Made by a program: the position numbers and the translations under genes. DNA of 64,000 nt from Pseudomonadota bacterium. GTDB taxonomy: Bacteria; Pseudomonadota; Gammaproteobacteria; Burkholderiales; Burkholderiaceae_B. Position 1 is the stretch's first letter; each line of letters starts with the position of its first letter. The notes under the pieces are model-generated. The model was not told the DNA's origin. It did no database searches and was given only the letters and a program-made list of their open reading frames with translations. Location of the stretch: the NCBI GenBank assembly GCA_023389155.1, contig JAEWEV010000018.1, forward strand, positions 1-64,000. Direction: 5' to 3'. Shown here piece by piece: positions 49,284 through 57,313 of the stretch.

Positions 49284-51647
49284 TCAACTCCGATCCTTAT
49301 GTGCCTCGGACACCGGTGCCGCGACTTGCGGGCGCTGCTGACTGTCGGATGTTGCGGATGTGCCTGTCTGTCGTTCTTTTTCCAAAGCCAGATAAAAATG
49401 CTCCATGACATCCCCCCACTGCCGATTATAGTCACGCACAAATCCCTCCATCAGCGATTTGATATGCGCCTTGTTCTCCAGCACCCGCTTCATGCGAACG
49501 TAGATTGCAAAGGCGTTGTCCACGCGCGGCTCGACCAGGTAGTCTGCCAGTTCCTGTGACACTCCGGAAAAAATATCACCGGCAGGTCCCACAACGCATG
49601 GCACGCCCAGCGCACAACTTTCCAGAACCACCATCGGCGAACATTCCGTATTGGTCACATACAGATTGAGATCCAGGGACGCCAGAAGCGCAAGAAACTG
49701 TGGCCTTGGCAACTGCTCATAAGACTCCATTCGTCCCAGTTGCGTGAAATCCAGGTCCTTGAAAGTAATTCGGGGAATGTTGGTATGCAGGGTCCAGTTT
49801 TCTTCACCCAGGGTAGCCAGCAGCTGCACGAACGGATTTTTATACCACGAGCTGACGGCAGAAAACACCCCGATATGTGCCCTGCCATCATTGGACCGGG
49901 CCATCGGCTGCAACGTGAGCTGCTTGCGGATATCCGGAATGGGATTGATCAGTCCGAAACTTTTGACACCGATCACATTCAGAATTTTGTCCAACTCCGG
50001 TTTGACCGATATCATGCCGTGAATCACACCTGAGTTATAAAGCTTATGCCACAAATTGAAGTGGTCCAGCTGACTGGGTTCGACCCATTGCGCAGGGGAT
50101 CCATGCCACAGAAAGTACTGCTGGATTTGCGGCGCCTGTTCATGTATTTTTTTGGCCATGGTCAGGTGAATGACCGAGCCCCCGCTATAGATGATTTGGC
50201 TGGGGGCATTCTCGAGCAGAATCTGCACTGCCTGCTCCAGATAGGGATGAGACGCGACTTCAGGGTATTCGTCATCAAAATACGGAAACTTGAATCGATT
50301 GCCGGAGAACAGGCTTTCGGTAGATGCTGCGACGCCTTTCCACATGGGTGCATACACAACTACGGGCTTACCAGCTTCAGCGTTACTCAGTACCGACTGA
50401 TACACTTTTCCGACTGGCTCATACTGCCTGAGGCGCTGAGGCCCGCCTGAAGCAAACAGCGAACTGCTGTTACCATGCAACAGCCGGTTATACCATACCG
50501 CCGCTTGTGGAAAAACGCGATTCAGAACCTTCACCATCCCGGCACGCTTCAGAAAGTAAACCAGGGTGCGAGCACCATTAATGGTGTACTGTTTGACAAT
50601 ACTGTGATTAAGTCTGTAGCTCTGCTGCCGCGTAGCCAGGGACACTGTCCGCTGCGAGGTCTGTTCCAGAAACTTGAGCCATTGCGTACGCAAGGGTCCG
50701 CCAGATGAGAAATGTTCCCTGAAAGCCCGCAAGTTGGCCTGCTTCATGTCGGCAATCGTATCCCGGGATTCAAGAAGAGACTTGAGCGTGGCATAAAACT
50801 GTTCCGCACTGCGCTCTACAATTGCATGCTCGGCAAACTCAGACGGCAACACTTCCTGGGCAATTCCCACGCGAGTCGTGACAACGGCGACGCCAAGACT
50901 CATAGCTTCAATCAGGGTCAGCGGCGTCCCTTCGGCAAGAGAGGCCACCAGCAGGATATCCTGTCCTGCCAGCGTCGCCAATACATCTTCACGCGAGCGC
51001 TTTTGCACAGCGGAGTCAATGACGGTGAAATCGACCGGATAATGCTCGTCCTGGAGCCGTTTAATTGCCGGCTTGATGATTGACTCCAGCCCTTTGTAAT
51101 CGCGATAACCGGCATACTCGCCCCATTTGGAATTGCCGGTCCACATGATTTTGACGATCTGGGCATCATCCGATTTTGAGGCGGGAACCTCGCCTATCAA
51201 TGGCTCGCTGATCGGCCAGTCAGTAATGACGCCCTCGGGTTTGCTGAAAAAATCCTGCGTCTCGTAGATATTCCTCAAGTCCGCATTCGTGACAAAATAC
51301 CCGTTAATAAAATCGAATATCGGTTTTCGCTCAATCAGCTCGCTCTCGCTACTGTAGAGATAGTCAGGAATATGCGTGGTGACCGCCATCTTGTTGAAAT
51401 AGGAAGCTGCTTTGGATTTGCAGCTTACCGTTTCAAAAATGACTTTCAAATGCTCCCGGAAAAAGAAATGAACATGAGTCATTCTGTCATCGGCAATTTT
51501 TTGCAGAAGGTGGGAAGCCACAGGATAGTCTTCCCAATAATATACCGTCACATCAAGGGTGTCGGATAGTTCATGCCTGACATGACTGGCAATAATATCA
51601 AATGCCCAACCACGTACATCTGCAATAAAAGCCAGTTTCTTTTTCAT
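49284..51647 (-). CDS. Tandem-domain glycosyltransferase
   Basis: A 787-residue protein with no signal peptide or clear membrane helix, so cytoplasmic. It appears to hold two GT-B modules of the GT4 type in tandem. The first (about 1-340) ends with an E-x7-E-like donor motif EGTPLTLIEAMSLGVAVVTT. The second (about 400-760) ends with TECSPMVVLESCALGVPCVVG. Each glutamate pair resembles the nucleotide-sugar site of retaining GT4 enzymes. The linker (about 345-400) is basic. The C-terminus is polar and disordered. Encoded 26 bp downstream of the Wzt-like ATPase gene, so it probably elongates the glycan that the transporter exports. Strong GAGG before the ATG. Confidence 0.78.
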   Translation of the reverse strand: MKKKLAFIADVRGWAFDIIASHVRHELSDTLDVTVYYWEDYPVASHLLQKIADDRMTHVHFFFREHLKVIFETVSCKSKAASYFNKMAVTTHIPDYLYSSESELIERKPIFDFINGYFVTNADLRNIYETQDFFSKPEGVITDWPISEPLIGEVPASKSDDAQIVKIMWTGNSKWGEYAGYRDYKGLESIIKPAIKRLQDEHYPVDFTVIDSAVQKRSREDVLATLAGQDILLVASLAEGTPLTLIEAMSLGVAVVTTRVGIAQEVLPSEFAEHAIVERSAEQFYATLKSLLESRDTIADMKQANLRAFREHFSSGGPLRTQWLKFLEQTSQRTVSLATRQQSYRLNHSIVKQYTINGARTLVYFLKRAGMVKVLNRVFPQAAVWYNRLLHGNSSSLFASGGPQRLRQYEPVGKVYQSVLSNAEAGKPVVVYAPMWKGVAASTESLFSGNRFKFPYFDDEYPEVASHPYLEQAVQILLENAPSQIIYSGGSVIHLTMAKKIHEQAPQIQQYFLWHGSPAQWVEPSQLDHFNLWHKLYNSGVIHGMISVKPELDKILNVIGVKSFGLINPIPDIRKQLTLQPMARSNDGRAHIGVFSAVSSWYKNPFVQLLATLGEENWTLHTNIPRITFKDLDFTQLGRMESYEQLPRPQFLALLASLDLNLYVTNTECSPMVVLESCALGVPCVVGPAGDIFSGVSQELADYLVEPRVDNAFAIYVRMKRVLENKAHIKSLMEGFVRDYNRQWGDVMEHFYLALEKERQTGTSATSDSQQRPQVAAPVSEAHKDRS

Positions 51648-51673
51648 ATTTACCTCAAACTACTAAGTACCAC

Positions 51674-52420
51674 TCAAAAAGACTTCTCGTAGGCAGAAAT
51701 TACCTCTTCAACGGGTCCGACCATCATCTGCTTGCCTGAATCCAGCCAGATTGCCTTATTACACATATCCCGAATGACCTGATTCGAGTGCGATGCCACA
51801 AAAACAATCTTGGCGCGCTGCTGAAATTCCTTCAGCCGTTTATTGGCCTTGTCCAGAAACGCAGCATCGCCTACGCCGATTACTTCGTCAAGCAGCAGGA
51901 TTTCGGGGTCCAGCGCTGTGGAAATGGCAAAAGCAAGCCGAATCCGCATCCCTGAAGAATAGGTCCGTATGGGAAGATACAGATAATCGTTCAGGTCCGT
52001 AAACTCGGCAATTTCTTCCGTTTTATCTTTGATCTCGGCCGTGGACATGCCAAGCAGCGTTCCGCGCAGCCGGATATTGTCGTAGCCGCTAAGCGTCTCG
52101 TCCATGCCCAGGCCCATGTCCAGGAGCGCAACTGCGCGTCCTTTGGTGATGAGCGTGCCAGAGGTGGGTTCGTAGATCCCTGCCAGCACCCGGAGAAGGG
52201 TTGACTTGCCTGCACCATTACGTCCTACAAGACCCACCCTGTCACCATTGCCGAATTCGAAGTGAAGATCCTGCAACGCTTTGACGACGGTAATACCATG
52301 GTCGGACTTGAGACGCTCATTTTTTAGCGAGCCAAGAACGCGCAACTTCATGGAACGGCCACTCAGATCGTAAACCGGCATCTCGATATTCAGATTTTCT
52401 GCTTTGATATATGCGGTCAT
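51674..52420 (-). CDS. Polysaccharide ABC transporter ATPase (Wzt/KpsT type)
   Basis: A 248-residue ATPase: Walker A GRNGAGKSTLL (about 65-75), the family-specific sequence GMDETLSGYDNIRLRG, signature TYSSGMRIRLAFAIS (about 153-167), Walker B LLLDEVIGVGD (about 176-186). The GDAAFLDKA segment is typical of polysaccharide exporters. It stops after the ATPase core and lacks the C-terminal carbohydrate-binding domain of Wzt proteins that read a chain-end modification. It starts 3 nt after the permease stop. Confidence 0.92.
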   Translation of the reverse strand: MTAYIKAENLNIEMPVYDLSGRSMKLRVLGSLKNERLKSDHGITVVKALQDLHFEFGNGDRVGLVGRNGAGKSTLLRVLAGIYEPTSGTLITKGRAVALLDMGLGMDETLSGYDNIRLRGTLLGMSTAEIKDKTEEIAEFTDLNDYLYLPIRTYSSGMRIRLAFAISTALDPEILLLDEVIGVGDAAFLDKANKRLKEFQQRAKIVFVASHSNQVIRDMCNKAIWLDSGKQMMVGPVEEVISAYEKSF

Positions 52421-52423
52421 GAC

Positions 52424-53218
52424 TTACACCCAGAAAGGAACACGGGAACGGTAGCGTCCGTGCATAAAGATCGCCAGTACGGTACCTGCCACGGCCATCA
52501 CCAGGCAGACAATCCAGTTTTCAATGCCGGGATACTCTCCCAGCAGAGGGGACCGGATAATCTCGATCAGGTGGGCGAAGGGGTTAAAATCGATAATCCA
52601 CGGATATTTGTCAAGCATGTCCTTCTTGAAAAGGATAGGTGTCACGTAAAAAATGACCTGGAGAATACTGATCACGATCTGAGGCACATCCCGAAAGCGG
52701 GCGCACACCAGCGAGGCGACAGTACAAATCCACCACAGGTTCCAAAGCAGCAGAAGCATACCCAGGACAAACAAATGCAGCGTATGCCAGAACGAAATCT
52801 GGAAGCCAATCAGCACAAGGATGACAATCACGAAGTTGTGTGCCAGAACGATCAGATTCCGCCAGATCGTTTGAAGAATGAAGATGGATTTCGGAACAGA
52901 TATCTGCTTCAGGTAATTGGTCGAGGCAATATAGGTATTACAGCCGTCTGTAATGGTCAGTGAGATAAATGACCAGATTACCAGTCCGATAGCCAGCATC
53001 GGCAAATAATCGCGCAGGTTCATTTTGAACAGGGCACCGTAAATCACGCCCAGCGCTGCCACCATCACGCCCATGCTGATAGTCAGCCAGAACGGACCGA
53101 TTTTTGAGCGGTTATAGCGCTGCTTGATTTCCAGCCAGGCCAGAAGCATCCAGATATGGCGATGCTGAATGCCGGCGACAATGTCGCTCAGACCTCGATT
53201 AATATTGAACAAAAACAT
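52424..53218 (-). CDS. Polysaccharide ABC transporter permease (Wzm/ABC-2 type)
   Basis: A 264-residue inner-membrane permease with about six helices. N-terminal amphipathic segment HRHIWMLLAWLEIKQRYNRS and the first helix ISMGVMVAALGVIYGALF mark the ABC-2 polysaccharide exporter family. It flips lipid-linked glycan to the periplasm with the ATPase. The ATG at 53218 (MFLFNINRG) is preceded by GGAAGAG about 10 nt away, better than the ATG at 53257. Confidence 0.92.
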   Translation of the reverse strand: MFLFNINRGLSDIVAGIQHRHIWMLLAWLEIKQRYNRSKIGPFWLTISMGVMVAALGVIYGALFKMNLRDYLPMLAIGLVIWSFISLTITDGCNTYIASTNYLKQISVPKSIFILQTIWRNLIVLAHNFVIVILVLIGFQISFWHTLHLFVLGMLLLLWNLWWICTVASLVCARFRDVPQIVISILQVIFYVTPILFKKDMLDKYPWIIDFNPFAHLIEIIRSPLLGEYPGIENWIVCLVMAVAGTVLAIFMHGRYRSRVPFWV

Positions 53219-53586
53219 GTAATGTAAACTCTTCCCAAAAATAGCGCCGTCGCCCAATGACGACCCGTTTGCTGACTTGCACCCGATGCTACCGGCCGTC
53301 AGCGATCATTGTTGCTCTGTTCACGCCCGGCATAAAGCCCGCCGCTGAATGTTTGTTCCGCCTGCAGCGCCTGTGCGAACAGTGATGCGACTGTGCAGCA
53401 AAAGCGCAGCATCGTCTGTCGTAACCGAAGCGCTGACAGGGTGGGATTTTACAATATGTCCCGGCTCCGGCGAAAAACCCTCACCATTCATATCAAATAT
53501 TGCATTCCAGGTGATTTCAGCACGTTTCGTGCCTGCAATTTACACTAATAAAAGTGAAACCTGACTTTACTTGCAGGGTCGGCCAG
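53219..53586. other. 368-bp gap between the exporter and Gtr-type operons
   Basis: No gene is supported here. It should hold the promoter of the wzm-wzt-glycosyltransferase operon (transcribed leftward) and the terminator of the Gtr-type operon (ending at 53587). The only clear structure is GCACG-TTT-CGTGC (53520-53532), a 5-bp stem with possible bulged extension (CAG/CTG) and no U-run. I found no convincing -35/-10 pair. GC is lower toward the right end. Confidence 0.3.
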
Positions 53587-54867
53587 TCACCTGCGTGTCT
53601 GCCTGTCGGAGGTAAACACTGTCAAAAACACTGCCAGTGTCGTGGCAACAACGCTCCAATAGTAGTATCGAAAGTATGGTGCATTCGCAACGAGCACATA
53701 TGATCCAAGATTCAGTATTGCAGACGACGATAAGGCAAGTGTTGCGACGCGGTAATGGGAAGTCTTCGCCAGACCCAGGCAGAAAACAGCTGTTGCCATG
53801 CAAAGCCAGAAGATACCCGTAAACAGGAATGGCCATTGGATTGCAGAATAGCGCACGTATTCACCGATTTCCCGGCGCACATCATTCGTTTCCTGGCTCT
53901 GGTAGGAGCTCTCAAGCCAGAATTCGCGGCTTGGCACATCCAGATCAAAAGGCGGCGCCAACGACAAGCCAAGAAAACGCAGGAACACCCTGGCCCGAAA
54001 TTTCAGATAGACGAAGGGATATTGCCTGACAGCATGCTTCCAACTCTCCTTGACAGCGGCATAATCCAGAAATTTGTTGAACCGAAATACATTGTCATTC
54101 ATCGAAACTTGCGTGCTATGCGTGACTGTGTCCAGATCAATCTCCGGTACCAGCGATTTTCCGACTTGCGTAGATATATAAGAAAGGTCATCGACCATGA
54201 TGACGATTTGGGGCGTGGTCCGGGTCGTATGAAGCCACTGATAATTGAACAGGTTCAGACAAACCAATTGCGCTGCAAAGAAACACACCGATATACCAAG
54301 CACACGCACCCGGCTCAGCGCTGGTTTTCTGTCTGCAAACCAGAGCCAGAAATAGCCAATAATTAGCGGGATACAGGAAAATAGCGAATTGTAGCGAATG
54401 CCAATCCCGATAAAAATGCATAGCGAGAATCCGGCCAGATTCAGGTTCGTTTTCGGCCTTAGCAGAAATAGCACCGCACACATGAGCACATAGGCCGTCG
54501 CCACATCTTTCCAGACGATACCCGACAGGTTAATCACAAATGGCATCACACCAAGAAGGTATACAAACGGGGAAAAACGGTGATCAATGCTGCGTTCGAT
54601 ACTGAACAGACCGAACCACAGCAGGAACAAGTCCAGAAAAAGAAAGCCTGATGCCGACGGAAACACCAAATTCAGTCCAGACCAAAGCCACGCCATCATG
54701 GGTGGGTGCCAGTCATTGAAAGTATGGGAGTTGGCCTGATTCAACTGATCCAGCGTGTCCGGTGTCATGATGCCGGGATAAAAGGCAAAGGCGCACACCG
54801 CAAAGCCCGCCAGAGGCACGACGTCACACAGGCGGAATGGTTTACCGGGGAACCGTATTTTTGTCAT
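53587..54867 (-). CDS. GT-C-like integral membrane protein (Gtr cassette)
   Basis: A 426-residue polytopic protein with about ten hydrophobic segments. The first periplasmic loop carries YPGIMTPDTLDQLNQA and NDWHPPMMAWLWSGLN (about 29-67), with acidic and His residues of the kind found in GT-C enzymes that use polyprenyl-phosphate sugars. It overlaps gtrA by 26 nt and follows gtrB-gtrA, the position of the serotype-specific GtrC-type transferase in Shigella/Salmonella gtr operons. I infer that it attaches a sugar to the polysaccharide in the periplasm. The family is not firmly identified. Confidence 0.65.
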   Translation of the reverse strand: MTKIRFPGKPFRLCDVVPLAGFAVCAFAFYPGIMTPDTLDQLNQANSHTFNDWHPPMMAWLWSGLNLVFPSASGFLFLDLFLLWFGLFSIERSIDHRFSPFVYLLGVMPFVINLSGIVWKDVATAYVLMCAVLFLLRPKTNLNLAGFSLCIFIGIGIRYNSLFSCIPLIIGYFWLWFADRKPALSRVRVLGISVCFFAAQLVCLNLFNYQWLHTTRTTPQIVIMVDDLSYISTQVGKSLVPEIDLDTVTHSTQVSMNDNVFRFNKFLDYAAVKESWKHAVRQYPFVYLKFRARVFLRFLGLSLAPPFDLDVPSREFWLESSYQSQETNDVRREIGEYVRYSAIQWPFLFTGIFWLCMATAVFCLGLAKTSHYRVATLALSSSAILNLGSYVLVANAPYFRYYYWSVVATTLAVFLTVFTSDRQTRR

Positions 54868-55252
54868 GTTTAAACATTACCAGGCGCAACTGCAAATAAT
54901 TGACGAGCATGCCTGCCAGGCTGCCAGCCGCAACTCCCAGAATGGGAAACTGATGGACAGTCACAGACCAGGCCACCAGCGCAGCATAAGCCAGATAATT
55001 GACCGTACCGCCCGCAATCATCATGGCAAAATAATGCACAAACTCCCCGGCAGATGATTTGTTGGAAGTTTTGCTGCGAAATGTGAGGTTACGGTTCAGT
55101 ATCCAGGTCACAAAAACAGCGCAGGGAAAGGAAATGGCCCTGCCCCAGTAATTGCCCACACTGTCTTTGAACAGATACAGGATCGCCGTATCGACAATGA
55201 ATCCTGCCGTGCCCACCAACCCAAACAACAGCATTTGCCGGAATAGCTTCAT
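54842..55252 (-). CDS. gtrA: GtrA family membrane protein
   Basis: A 136-residue protein with four membrane helices (about 8-27, 33-51, 76-95, 103-122) and the GtrA signature (LFGLVGTAGFIVDTAILYL at the N-terminus; FVTWILNRNLTFRS after helix 2). GtrA proteins are thought to flip undecaprenyl-phosphate-linked sugars. It overlaps gtrB by 4 nt and the GT-C-like gene by 26 nt, so the three are translationally coupled. Confidence 0.9.
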   Translation of the reverse strand: MKLFRQMLLFGLVGTAGFIVDTAILYLFKDSVGNYWGRAISFPCAVFVTWILNRNLTFRSKTSNKSSAGEFVHYFAMMIAGGTVNYLAYAALVAWSVTVHQFPILGVAAGSLAGMLVNYLQLRLVMFKHDKNTVPR

Positions 55253-56205
55253 TCGGACGACTTGGAAATAAGGGGAATGGCCAGATAGGCAAACCGACGC
55301 ATCTCACGACGGCTTTTACCAATGGAATCCAGAATAATCCCGGCGACGAACAGCTGCATGGCGAAAATGGACAGACCTGTTGCTGCCACGGCGGTAGGAA
55401 GACGGGGAACCAGCCCTGTCTGAAGCCAGGTGAGAAAGAGAGGAATAGTCAGCCCGATTGCTACCACCGCAAACAATGCGGCCAGAATGGAAAGACAGGC
55501 AAGAGGCCGTTCGAACATATACAGGCGGCCAATCGTACGAGCAATGCGGATACCGTCCCGGTACGTAGATAGCTTGCTTTCCGAGCCCTCGGGGCGCGCA
55601 CCATATGGTGTACACATTTCTGCGTAAGGCATGGAGTTTTCAAGCGCGTGAACCGTCAGTTCGGTTTCGATCTCAAAACCCGACGACAAGCTGGGGAAGG
55701 ACTTGGCAAAACGCCGGGAAAAAACGCGGTAGCCGGAAAGCATATCAGTGAATTGACCACCAAAAATCTGCTTGACGGACCCTGTCAGCATGCGATTGCC
55801 GAGCCGGTGGCCTCTGCGATAATTGTCTTTTGCACCTTCATCGACCCGACACCCAACCAGCATGTCAAGATGTTCGTTCAGCAGTTTGTCAACCATGGCA
55901 GGCGCCGAAGGGGCGTGGTAGGTCGCGTCACCGTCCACCATGATATAGATGTCAGCTTCAACATCGGCAAACATCCGCCGCACCACGTTGCCTTTGCCTT
56001 TTTTGCTGACATGAAAGACGTTGGCTCCCGCAGCGCGGGCGACTTCAGCAGTGTTGTCCCTGGAAACGTTGTCGAAAACATAAATTTCGGCGTCTGGCAA
56101 TGCCTTTGAGAAATCCCTTACAACCGCGCCAATTGCTGCCGCTTCGTTGTAACACGGTACAATGACGGCGATTCTCGGAAACGGGTGCTCATTGGGAATA
56201 TTCAC
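55249..56205 (-). CDS. GtrB-type polyprenyl-phosphate glycosyltransferase
   Basis: A 318-residue GT2 enzyme with a cytoplasmic catalytic domain and two C-terminal membrane helices (about 230-258 and 270-297). Motifs: VIVPCYNEAAAIGAVVRDF (about 14-32), DNVSRDNT, and MVDGDATYHAPSA (DxD-like, about 92-104). This is the dolichol-phosphate-mannose synthase/GtrB type that puts a sugar on undecaprenyl phosphate. The start codon is GTG with AAGG about 10 nt upstream. First gene of the gtrB-gtrA-GT-C operon. Confidence 0.88.
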   Translation of the reverse strand: MNIPNEHPFPRIAVIVPCYNEAAAIGAVVRDFSKALPDAEIYVFDNVSRDNTAEVARAAGANVFHVSKKGKGNVVRRMFADVEADIYIMVDGDATYHAPSAPAMVDKLLNEHLDMLVGCRVDEGAKDNYRRGHRLGNRMLTGSVKQIFGGQFTDMLSGYRVFSRRFAKSFPSLSSGFEIETELTVHALENSMPYAEMCTPYGARPEGSESKLSTYRDGIRIARTIGRLYMFERPLACLSILAALFAVVAIGLTIPLFLTWLQTGLVPRLPTAVAATGLSIFAMQLFVAGIILDSIGKSRREMRRFAYLAIPLISKSSE

Positions 56206-56471
56206 TAGATATTTACCTTATTGTAAGTCTGCGGATTTTTTCATGGCGCTTGCATATAAGCTTTTCTTACCGCACCCCTATCAGGCAGCAACGATCCACT
56301 GTGAGTCACTTGCGGGATGACAGATTCCTTCCGAATGTTTTCGCAACCACGGCTGGGAGCACATTCTCAGAATGATCAGAGTGTGATCATTTTATATCAG
56401 AATTGTCATCTCTCCTGGTTCACCCCCCCATTGAGCGAGCTAACAATACGACTGAAATATTTGCAAATCCC
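56206..56471. promoter_or_regulatory. Divergent promoter region between gtrB-type and GT2 genes
   Basis: A 266-bp gap with lower GC than its surroundings. It contains a perfect dyad, AATGATCA-GAGTG-TGATCATT at 56371-56391, followed by TTTATAT on the plus strand. The dyad stands about 80 bp before the GT2 start and 166 bp before gtrB. It could be an operator, or a short terminator-like stem for plus-strand RNA. Confidence 0.4.
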
Positions 56472-57299
56472 ATGAAAAACACCATTCCCTTCTCGCTTCT
56501 GATGGCAATTTACAAGAATGACAATCCTGGCTATTTGAGAGAAGCACTGGAAAGTGTAGCTTCCAATACGGTTCAGCCTGCTCAGGTGGTAGTGGTGAAA
56601 GACGGGCCAGTGCCCGCAGACCTTGACGCAGTATTGCAGGCATTTTCGGCACGACTGGCTCTGGAAATCATATCGCTGCCAGTGAATCGCGGGCTGGGGC
56701 CTGCCCTGAATGCGGGCCTGCTGGCCTGCCGGGAAGATTGGGTAGCCCGCTTTGACAGCGATGACATTTGCAGTCCAAGCCGGTTTCAGGAACAACTGGA
56801 CTACATAGCACAGCATCCTGAAACCAGTTTGCTTGGCGGACAGATCCTGGAGTTCGAGTCCTCTCCGGATCAAGTCTATGCCGCCCGCAACGTGCCCATC
56901 AAGCCTGAAGAAATCTGCCATTTTGCAAAAAAGCGCAATCCCGTCAATCATATGACGGCGTTATTCCGGAAGTCAGATGTCATCAAGGCAGGCAATTACC
57001 AGAATGATTTGCTGTACGAGGATTATGGCTTGTGGATACGCATGTTGATGAACAAATGTATTATTGCCAACCTCCCCTCAGTCCTGGTCTATGCCCGCGC
57101 GGGAAAGAGTATGTTCCAGCGACGCGGTGGGCTGATCTACGCAAAGAACGAGATCCTTTTCCAATATCGTTTCTATAAAAGCGGCTTTCTGACCCTGAGT
57201 CAGTTCCTCACAAATGTGATTTTCAGAGCACCCGTCCGGCTGGTACCCAACAAGTTGCGCGCTTTCATTTACAAGCAATTTTTGCGCAATGACTCCTGA
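56472..57299 (+). CDS. Glycosyltransferase family 2 (AmsE-like)
   Basis: A 275-residue GT-A enzyme: N-terminal FSLLMAIYKNDNPGYLREAL (about 6-25), nucleotide-sugar site VVVVKDGPVP, the DxD motif in VARFDSDDICSPSRFQ (about 93-108), and NPVNHMTALFRKSDVI followed by LYEDYGLWIRML. This set resembles AmsE/WaaV-type transferases of exopolysaccharide and core synthesis. The ATG at 56472 is the first sensible start; an upstream TTG at 56403 would overlap the dyad region. It is the only plus-strand gene between 49284 and 61671 and ends 14 bp from the convergent pyruvyl-transferase gene. Confidence 0.87.
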   Translation: MKNTIPFSLLMAIYKNDNPGYLREALESVASNTVQPAQVVVVKDGPVPADLDAVLQAFSARLALEIISLPVNRGLGPALNAGLLACREDWVARFDSDDICSPSRFQEQLDYIAQHPETSLLGGQILEFESSPDQVYAARNVPIKPEEICHFAKKRNPVNHMTALFRKSDVIKAGNYQNDLLYEDYGLWIRMLMNKCIIANLPSVLVYARAGKSMFQRRGGLIYAKNEILFQYRFYKSGFLTLSQFLTNVIFRAPVRLVPNKLRAFIYKQFLRNDS

Positions 57300-57313
57300 C
57301 GTTGCGGCGCGCC

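Noticed and set aside
53349..53564. A 71-codon plus-strand frame in the gap before the Gtr-type operon
   Set aside because: No ribosome binding site, no recognisable sequence, and composition not protein-like.
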